DNA from: Moniliella sp. 'wahieum'
Taxonomy: Eukaryota > Basidiomycota > Moniliellomycetes > Moniliellales > Moniliellaceae
Direction of reading: 5' to 3'
DNA: 64,000 nt
NCBI GenBank assembly: GCA_003971905.1
Contig: RSEE01000084.1
Span: 62,001-126,000 of the forward strand
Shown here piece by piece: positions 56,372 through 64,000 of this stretch (the first letter of the stretch is position 1; each line of letters opens with the position of its first letter). A program made the position numbers and the translations under genes. The notes below the pieces were generated by a model. That model was not told the DNA's origin, did not search any database, and worked only from the letters and a program-made list of their open reading frames with translations.

Positions 56372-58458
56372 TCAACAAGAGTCAGCGTCAGTATCCCGTC
56401 CGCCCGACCCAACAACAGGAAATCCAGACACGCACCCCTCATACCCATTCATATCGGTAGGCGTAAACGTATCCCTCCACCGTCCCACCAGGCACCCGCC
56501 CGTCAACGCATAGCCGCGGTACAGCCGCAGCCCGCGTCCATCGGGGGAATACGATTTTTTCAAAATGATCATGCCGTCCCAGCTGCGAATACGACCACGC
56601 AGGGAAAAGCGGCCCCAGGCCGAGTGGCCCGTGCCCCGGATCCGATCTCGTAGCAATCCGGGTCGTCCGAGTAGCGTTCCCTCTCTTCGGTGGTAAGCTC
56701 GTCCAGGCCAAAGGACGGGTAGTCTTGATCGGGATCGCGGACCCACGTGGGCGCCACGCTCTCCTGATGAAGCGCGGGGGGGTGGGGAACGTTGCGAACC
56801 AACTCTTCATGCGACCGGTCGTCTCGGTTGTTCGTGTCCTCGCAACCGGCATTCAGCCGGCTGCCGCTGCCGCCTACCGACTCAGAGGGACCAAGGCGGA
56901 CCATGCGTTCCTTCAGCTTCCACATCTGAGGCTGTTCCCCAAATGTGCCGTCGTACAACGCGCGCATGTCCCCCTGCAGCATCTGGCCAAACGCATCAAA
57001 GTCAAAAAAGCAAAACCGTCCTTCCCACGATCCAGCAAACTCGCCCGCCGAGAACGAGGGCCGTAGACCCAGCGATCGAGAAGGAGAGGCGCACGCCAAC
57101 AGACGCAGTAGGTCCTTATCGTACGCCGCCGACGGGAACAGGGGCGACCGGCACGCCTAACGCGAGCGGCAGGCGCCTTTCGTCCTGGCTGATCTCCGCT
57201 TCGGGACCGAGTCCCTTGCGGGTCCGTCCTCACCAAGGTGGAGGGGCGTTGTGTCCGACGAATCGGTAAGGACACGTGCTGGCGGGCGATGGGGCACTTG
57301 AAAGCCGGATGAGGCACCTTCAGCGTGCTGGGCTGGCGCGTCGGGTAGTGCGCTGCGAGCTCGCCCGACATGGTGATCACGCTGGGGTCGCGTTCGACTC
57401 GCTGGAAAAACATGACGCACGCAGCATGTGACAGGATCGGGGGGCAAATGGTGAGCTCTTGCCCGAGGTGTTGGATGTGGCACACCCGGCTCTGCCCAAG
57501 ATGAGGGACGAGGGGGGTTGAGACTCCGGGTTCTGAGGGAGGCACAGGCGAATCGGCCAAAGGTCGCTGGACTGTCGTCTTTGAGGGATTTGAAGAGGGG
57601 GGTGGGGCTCGCTCCAGGGGGCAAAGAAGGCATCAAACTGGAAGTAATAAGGATCAGTCTTTTTTGTTCCATCTGGTTGGTTGGAAGGGGACATACCTGA
57701 TGTGAAGCAAAGACGTAAGGACGCAAAAGAAAAATGCGCTGAGTGGCCTCAGGGCATCCTCTTTGTTCAACGCCGATTGTCGCTGAACGAGGGTAATCAG
57801 GTGGAACGCGAGGGAGCGAGCAGGGCCGGGGCGGGTAGGTAGGAGGACCGAAGCAAGTCCGAAACAATTTCTTGGTTGTAAAAGAGCTGATTATAGCTCG
57901 CCATTTCTGCCCAGAGCAACTGATGGTAGTTCTTGCCATCATTCTCGGTCATCGAGGTAGGCAAGCCATAGGTTCTCCTCAGCTCAGCCTCGGCTTCGGC
58001 GCGGGTCTGGATCTGGCCTGGGTTGGGCGCGCAGACAGGATCAAGCCCAGGGAACAGCCGTCCAACCGCAACGGCGTAGCGGATGCGCTTGAGAATGCAG
58101 CATCGCTTGACCAGCTCGTCCGCCAAGATGGGAGCATTAAGAATGGCGCGGCCATATCGGCGGGCTAGGGCGGAGGTGTCAAACTTGGCATGGAAGATGC
58201 TGGCGTAGAGGCGAGGACAAGACTGCGCCTGATCTTCAAGTAGATCTGACTGCATGTGCAGAGAAGCGGTATCAGAGCTGAGGGGGTAGGCGGCGCTGGG
58301 GGTGCTGGGGGCGCTGGGGGCAAGCGGGGGGAATGGGGTGGATCGGGGGCAGGAAAGATGGTAGGCGCAGGACTGTGCTCTGGTAGGACAGCAACGTAGT
58401 ACGCAATCGTCTCGACCACCTCAACCGGGAGGTGGTGGAGGGGTACATGTGACGGCAT
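56372..58458 (-). CDS. F-box protein with a C-terminal beta domain (FBXO31-like)
   Basis: Probable substrate receptor of an SCF ubiquitin ligase. The N-terminus (ATG at 58458) reads MPSHVPLHHLPVEVVETIAYYV, the LP.EV...I start of an F-box, with a Pro-rich insert before SALIPLLCTCSQIYLKIR. A helical middle follows: LYASIFHAKFDTSALARRYG and YHQLLWAEMASYNQLFYNQEIVSDLL. The C-terminal half has AGSWEGRFCFFDFDAFGQML, FGEQPQMWKLKERMVRLG, then GRIRSWDGMIILKKSYSP, LRLYRGYALTGGCLVGRWRDTFTPTDMNGYEG. GxWEG and VGRWRD motifs are seen in FBXO31-like proteins. The end is uncertain; TGA 56372-56374 is one of two possible stops. Introns and frame breaks are present (for example near 57780). Confidence 0.65.
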
Positions 58459-58500
58459 TGGCTTCGGCGACCGCCGCGTGCGGAGAGAGAAGGGAGAGAC

Positions 58501-58625
58501 GATGGAGATGGAAATGAAGATGGATATAGAGATGGAGACGGAGATGGCGATGGCGATGGCGATGGCGATGGCGATGGATGCGATGGCGATGGCGATGGCG
58601 ATGGCGATGGCGATGGCGATGGCGA
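58501..58625. repeat. GATGGC/GATGGA microsatellite
   Basis: About 20 copies of a hexamer, graded from GATGGA-type to pure GATGGC. In either strand it is open (Met-Ala or Ala-Ile), but it lies upstream of the F-box start. Confidence 0.85.
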
Positions 58626-58927
58626 GGGGCGGGCGAGGCGTGTGGCTGCGAGCTTGGTGGCGTTCAACGTTCAACTGAACATTCAACCACCTCCGCTGCA
58701 TCCTCGCCTCGTCCTATCTGCTGTCTCCCCAGAGAACCTCGTCTGAAATGTTGACAAAACCCCCAAACAAAAAGAGAGACAGATGGAAATACTTACCCTC
58801 CAAAACTTTTACCGACCGTATCTAGCCGTCCGCGTCGACACCGCAATGCCCCAATGCCCAACATGTACCGCATGTGCACGCGAGCCGTTCCATTACACTT
58901 CAAGCTGCCGGGAACGAAGGGGGCGCT

Positions 58928-58935
58928 AAAAAAAA
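58928..58935 (-). terminator. RNA polymerase III terminator of tRNA-Ser
   Basis: Eight T on the minus strand immediately after the tRNA discriminator base. Confidence 0.85.
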
Positions 58936-59031
58936 CGACAATGACAGGACTCGAACCTGTGCAGGCAAAGCCTAATTGATAATTGCAAACAGTAGTTCGA
59001 ATCAATCCCTTAACCGCTCGGGCACATTGCC
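58936..59031 (-). tRNA. tRNA-Ser(CGA) with intron
   Basis: On the minus strand the acceptor stem GGCAATG pairs with CATTGTC (one G-U), with discriminator G. The D arm is GCCCGAGCGGTTAAGG. The anticodon stem ATTGA/TCAAT encloses T-T-C-G-A-A with anticodon CGA. A 15-nt intron (CTACTGTTTGCAATT) lies at the canonical position between 37 and 38. A long class-II variable arm AGGC-TTT-GCCT and T arm ACAGGTTCGAATCCTGT follow. A T8 pol III terminator directly follows the 3' end (A-run at 58928-58935 on the plus strand). The long variable arm and CGA anticodon mean serine. Confidence 0.95.
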
Positions 59032-59583
59032 TTATTTGTGAGTTCCCGGGGATTATTCACGGGGACAGAAAAGCCCACATCTCTCTTTGTTTCGCGATTG
59101 TCGATATTTTCCGTTCCCTATATAGCTTGATACACCACCCTCTACCCTAATCTCGCTTCCGTCGCATCATGCACGTCTCTCTCATCACGGGCTTTGTGGC
59201 ATCCCCATCCCACCAGCATAGTTAAAAACATCGAGTAGAACATATTCAAAGCCGTGCATCAAGTGTTGAGCGCCAGAGAGTCGAGCGGAGCGCAGCAGCA
59301 GACATAAGACAGAGAAATGGCAGTGTAATACCAAAACGAACAACGCATCAAGAACGAAGCCCAAAAAGAGGTGAGCAGGATGGAGGGAAAGGGAGGTCGA
59401 CTGAGAACTGCTTTAGGGATGCAGGAACCCTTCAAGGCTCTGAGCGAACCAAGAATCAAAGTGGTGATTGCAACAGATGAAGAGGGCAAAACCGGAGGAA
59501 CTGTGTCCGGTTGATGGGTGGGAGGGAAGGTAGGAAACGTTTCTGAGCGTGAGTGGAGCGCAGCGAGGGCGGGCAGTGAGCTC
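59032..59583. other. intergenic region
   Basis: Between the tRNA and the 3' end of the Zn2Cys6 gene. No gene seen; a TATATAG stretch near 59118 and a GCATCATGCAC word near 59164. Confidence 0.5.
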
Positions 59584-62500
59584 TTAGTTCCACTTGCTAG
59601 ACGGTGGGTCGCGGGGTTCCAGTAATTTGGTTCGTCGGAGGCCAGTGGAGCAAGTTGCCCAGGGGTGGGCTGGTTGGTGGATCCTACGCGCAAGGGCGCT
59701 GATCCAGACAGAACCCACTCCAAAAGTGAATCGAGTCTGGCGTGGAAGGACTTGCATCTGCCTCGGTGGGGTCGGCCGGGTGGTGCGTCTGAGTTCCCTC
59801 TGCGTCTCTTCCTGTCACGTCAAGCACCAGTCCATCCGCCGATCGGGCAGTTACTGCAGAGGAAGACAACGGGGAAGTGAGGTCCGGTGTCCAAGGATCG
59901 GCACCTCTGCATTTGGCCCCAAGTCCGGTGGGTGGAGACCACAGAGGGGTTCTGATGCGAGGCAACAAATGCGGGCAGATCGAAGGACGGGACTAGAAGA
60001 GTGGGCAAAGTTCCGGGTTTGGAGAACTCCAACATGGACGGTGGAGGTCCCACTGCCAAAGAGAAAAGATCGGAGCCATTGGGTGCGACAGCAGGCAGGT
60101 CCAAAGGCCCTTCGCCAGGGGGTGGGCGAAGAAGGTAGGGGAAATCAGCCGTAAGAGGCAGCCCAGCCGATTTCGCCTTCATAGCCGCACTGTCTCCTGG
60201 AGCTCGTCCCGAGATAAGGCCAGAAACAATGGTAGGGTCGGTTATACCCCACTGAAACTGGGGCGGCTTCTATCTCAGGAGGAGGCCTTTTAACCAATTC
60301 GAGGGAGGGGGCGCTCTTCTTTGCTTGCAGTGGAGGGGAAGCGGCAGGAAGAGGGTTATTGGAGGAAGACTCAATTGCCTCCTTGATGCGAAGGGCAAGA
60401 TCGAGAACGTTGGTCTGGCCCCGACGCCGCTTGAGGGAGTTGGACGGGTCAGATGAGCGGCGCTGGGACGAGTCCCACTGTGACTTCTCCGCAGCTTGCA
60501 TGCACGTAGGATAGAAAGCGAACGGGCAGTGTAGGGCGAGGTCGTGCGTACGCTATCAAGGCATTGATGGCTTCTTGAACATCCCGAAGTGCATGCTCTC
60601 TCTCTCTCTCGTCTGCTGGTGGTGCAGACAAGAGGTCAAAGAGAAGCACGACAGCTGCGTTGAATGATTGAAGAAGGATGAACCAGAGACGGTCGACGAT
60701 TGACGGGAGGAGATGGAGCGCAGCTGTCGCTGCATCGCAAGAATATAGCGTGCAAGACGGACACATACCCTCGTCCTTCGAGGTCCAACGAAAGCGCCAC
60801 ACGAGCAGACGGAGCAACTTGGAATACGGCTTGATGCAATAGCCAGCGCTGTACGGATACGTCCGAACCCGACTCTACTTGCGCCGATTCTCATCGGGGG
60901 AAAGAGGAAGGGAGATAGAAAGCAAAGCACGGTATCGCTTGTCAAGTTGGCCTGTCTTCTGTGCCGTAAGGCGGCGGCTGGATCGTTGGTGTCCACTCAA
61001 GTCGCGATCGGTTGAGCAGATCGGTGGTTTGACGGACGATGTCGGCGAAAGCAAGCTTGGAGAGCACAAAAGACATTTCCGTATGAACTTCATCAGGATG
61101 AGGTGGGGGGAGCTGACTTGACACAAGTCCACATCATTGTAGTTCCCCGGAAGAGGGGTGTTGAATGTGTTACGCTGGATGGTGTACATCCCCGTTGTCT
61201 CAGAAGCACACCAATCGCGCCAGACAAGCGTCCACCAGATGCGGTAGTAGGTCTCGCGAAGAATGACCGTACCAGGGTCTTCTCCCGGTTGGGGGAGACG
61301 GTGGAGATCTCCCATCCGATGAAGGCCCATACTCACCGCAGTGCTGATGGCAATTTTAAGGAGCGCCGCCTGTTCCTCATCGCTCTCAGCACTGAACAGC
61401 TCGGCCAGTAGGATGGCTTGGAGAACCGTGACGCTCTTGCTCGCCATGTACCCCGCCAGCAACAGCACAGTTTTGAACGCAGAATACCACGTGTGGATTG
61501 TGCGGCCGTCAAATAGAAAAGTTATATTGGCATAACGTTCTGGCGCGTGACCGGGGTTGGGATAGAATTGCATCGCCAGCACCAGCACCATCAGAAGGAG
61601 AGCCAGCCAACCCGGATCGAGGTGGTTGACGATGCGGGCTTGCATTTCCACCGAAGGCAAATCATAAAACCTCTCCACCTCACGAAGGAGCGAGGGGACG
61701 TGCACCACATGGCCAGTGAGGTAGTAAACCTGGTTCGATAAACGTCAATCAGTTGTAACGTATATTTTTGGGGGGCAAGGACCGGATGATACTGCGCAAG
61801 ACTGATTCGCGCTCGGGTGCACCCGGACAAAGAAACGGAGGAGTAGGGGTGATGGTATTGTACTCAGCAGCAACCTCGGCTGAGCCAAGAGCCCATCCAT
61901 ACCCCATCCCAAAAGTGTGTCGGGTCCTTGCTTGAGGCGAAACAGTCCACGATTTGAACTGCCAATTTGGCGGATTCAGCATAAGCGCCGTACGGAGGCA
62001 CTTTGTGATCCCTATGCTCCGAGACCCCCTGGGACTGGTTGATAGACCCCCGCGGGACTCCTCGTCATCACGATCGTTGTCTAGCTGGCCCGAAGACCCG
62101 GCGGGGAAGATGTGTAGAAGCTGGAAGCTGGGCCGATATATAATTTTGGCCCATTCCCGTTGTTGTAGGCACTGGAGGTGGCTCTCCCGTTAGCGGACCG
62201 AAAGCATCAATCCGTCGCGGGTCGAGAATATCCGTTGCATTTAGAGAAGGGTTCATACTGGCGTTTGCGACTGCCTGGCGGTGCTCCGAGCACTCTGGGC
62301 AGTTAGTGATTAAACATTCAGACGCCGATCCGTGTGGGAGCAATCGCTCGGTTGAAATGGTAGATGGATCCTCAGGCACGCGATGAATCGCCCTGCTTCC
62401 TACGGAACGATTGGCCCTATCAGGACGAGTGTGCTGTGCTCCTCCCAGAGCCAACCCTTCCAAGACTGTCGCCGCATTATCCACGTCGGTAGCTTGACTG

Positions 62501-63667
62501 TTTGGGGCCAAACGTGGAGCGTGGGGCTTGCGAGGACGCCCACGCGAAGCCATCTGGTAGTTGTTCAAGCCGTACGGGACAGAAGGTAAGTGAGGGATGG
62601 GATCCTTTCTTCGGCTTGCGCCTCTGACCGTCTGCACTTCATTCAACTCAACGGTTAAGGAGGCAACGTGTTTCTCCAACTGAGAGATGCGCGCATGGGC
62701 CCAAGCCAACTCGTCCAGGCGCTCAGACAAGGGCACCTGTCCGGATGGTTGTGGGGGAGGAGGATATGCTTGTACCGTAGGGATCATAGACGAGCTTGAA
62801 GGAAAGTCGTGGTGCACCGAAGAGCGTTCTTGTGTTGCTATTGGCGAGGCCCACTGTTGGCTGTGATCTGCAAATGAAGAATGGGTACGGGAGAAAACAG
62901 TCGCGATGACGAGCTGTTGTCCCAGGAAAATGGGCGCTCTCGGTGGGTTCCACGAATCCACTGAATCAACTTGAGTTGAATGGGTCGTGATGACTCGAAC
63001 CAGCGGTCTTGACCGCCGGAACTAACGGATGGTGGGGGTGCCTGATGCAGGTAATCAAATTGGTCAAGCGGTTGTGATAGGGGAGGTACGAATGATGAGA
63101 CCCATGCTCCTGAGAGGGGGATGCGTGGGTCCAAACCCTGTTTTGCTCGTACCCATGCTGCCAGGGGTCTTGAAGAGGGCCCCAGGGCGAACATCGGCAG
63201 GATACTCCCGGCACTCGTCCACCTCAAAGAGCGGGAAGACAATGTGATTCTTAAAAGGAACAATGCGGCAGGTGTCCGCGTCGCCGCGCTTGCTGCACTG
63301 GTCACAGGGTACGGATCGGGAACATTTGATCTTGCGCTCCCTGGAGCAGTGGAAACCAAAGGTACCACAGAGACCATGTAAGGAATTAGTAAAAAGTGGC
63401 GAAAGAATCATCGAACTGCAAGACATACTGACAATGGGTACAACTGAGCGTCAACCGATTTCGTTTCTTCCGGCGTGGCTGCAGGGAGTCGGGACCATTC
63501 TGATCAGTGCCGGCTACAGCTTCATGCGGCGCCCGTGATGGAGCAAGCAAGGCTGGGTCGGTAGACGCGTTAGATGCACCGGGCAATAACCCATCATAGC
63601 CTGGAGCTTCGTCAGGAAGTGGATGGAAGGTCTGGTCGAGGGAGTGGGCGGAGCGGTGGGCGTTCAT
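59584..63667 (-). CDS. Zn2Cys6 fungal transcription factor
   Basis: Binuclear zinc-cluster regulator. It starts MNAHRSAHSLDQTFHPL (ATG at 63667). A basic stretch QPRRKKRNRL leads into the cluster, completed across an intron (63341-63428): C-x2-C-x6-C-x5-C-x2-C-x8-C, ending KRGDADTC. Later the protein has a coiled-coil-like stretch (SERLDELAWAHARISQLEKHV) and the fungal-specific regulatory domain: VERFYDLPSVEMQARIVNHL, FDGRTIHTWYSAFKTVLLLAGYMA, EEQAALLKIAISTAVSMGLHR and YYRIWWTLVWRDWCASETTGMY. The C-terminus is disordered; the likely end is SSKWN at TAA 59584-59586. Further introns (for example near 61120) and frame breaks are present. The metabolic target cannot be inferred. Confidence 0.88.
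63341..63428 (-). other. intron inside the zinc cluster
   Basis: 88 nt, GTATGT donor, TACTAAT branch site, CTCCAG acceptor. It falls between the second Cys and the basic RKIKC segment; splicing restores perfect Cys spacing. Confidence 0.92.
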
Positions 63668-64000
63668 GGTGGCGAAGATGGGTGTTCAGGGGTGTAGAGG
63701 GGCTTAGAGGGACGTAGAGGCGTGGCGTAGAGGGGCGTAGAGGGGAATAATAGAGGGTGTAGGGGGTGTAGGGGGTGGCGATGGAAGGACGAGATCAAGA
63801 GCAAAAAGTCCAAGGCCTCAGGCGAAGGAGGCGATTCTTCCACAGAAGGGAGGGCGTCGAGGGGGTTGCTCTGTCGCAAGCAAGAGCCAAACTCAATTCC
63901 AACACAAAAAGCGCCTGGAGAAACCTAGTTGATGCTTCAAGGAAGTTTCAATGAGCGTCACGAAAGAGCGTGGCTTAAAGGTGGAAGCTGGAGCTGGCCC
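63668..64000. promoter_or_regulatory. upstream region of Zn2Cys6 gene
   Basis: Contains a GTAGAGGGGC/GTAGAGGGACG tandem array (about 63690-63775). No gene seen before the window end. Confidence 0.5.

Larger units (their letters stand above)
58459..58935. promoter_or_regulatory. F-box gene upstream region with GATGGC microsatellite
   Basis: No gene. Dominated by the GATGGC repeat; further left the F-box start, further right the tRNA 3' end. Confidence 0.5.

Noticed and set aside
62970-63050. A possible tRNA suggested by GGTTCGAGTCATC on the minus strand
   Set aside because: The T-stem does not pair (CTGG against CATC), and no acceptor or anticodon stem can be drawn. The stretch lies inside the Zn2Cys6 gene.

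Overview
This window comes from a nuclear chromosome of a basidiomycete fungus. The genes carry short GT-AG spliceosomal introns (about 46-120 nt) with CTAAT/CTAAC-type branch sites. The proteins have fungal or basidiomycete architectures: Fks1 glucan synthase, Bcy1/Ubc1-type PKA regulatory subunit, Zn2Cys6 factor, Pps1 phosphatase, CPA1 with an arginine attenuator uORF. Coding DNA is GC-rich. The PKA subunit resembles smut-lineage Ubc1, but I cannot place the organism below Basidiomycota with confidence.

Layout. 1-6200 is a gene-poor stretch, less GC-rich than the rest, full of short palindromic word repeats. 6.5-20.8 kb holds PKA regulatory subunit (+), kinesin-8 (+), a probable Stn1-like OB-fold protein (-), an unidentified membrane protein (+), a MGRN1/LOG2-like RING E3 (+) and G6PDH (+). 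22.7-31 kb has FKS1 (-) divergent from an Opy2-like anchor (+). 31.9-38.1 kb has Memo/Mho1 (+), CPA1 with its uORF (+) and a SET-domain protein (+). 38.6-44.1 kb has an F-BAR/SH3 protein (-), cornichon Erv14 (-) and SUMO (-). 45.5-47.0 kb is a decayed Ty1/copia fragment. 47.5-49.7 kb is the divergent pair eIF2-alpha (-)/ribosomal protein eS19 (+). 50.2-63.7 kb has a Pps1-like phosphatase (-), a mitochondrial carrier (+), an F-box protein (-), an intron-containing tRNA-Ser(CGA) (-) and a Zn2Cys6 regulator (-).

Most long ORFs are broken by 1-2 nt insertions or deletions inside strongly conserved domains, often in homopolymers, and the frame is usually restored nearby. The best explanation is an unpolished long-read assembly, so most CDS entries give the outer limits of a gene whose reading frame must be patched. 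SUMO, Erv14 and the tRNA read through without error and make good controls.

The most interesting items are the arginine attenuator peptide uORF upstream of CPA1 (with Tyr where Trp is expected and an apparent overlap with the main start codon), the SUMO gene split into seven exons of which four are 14-19 nt, and the dispersed intergenic arrays built from palindromic hexamers.
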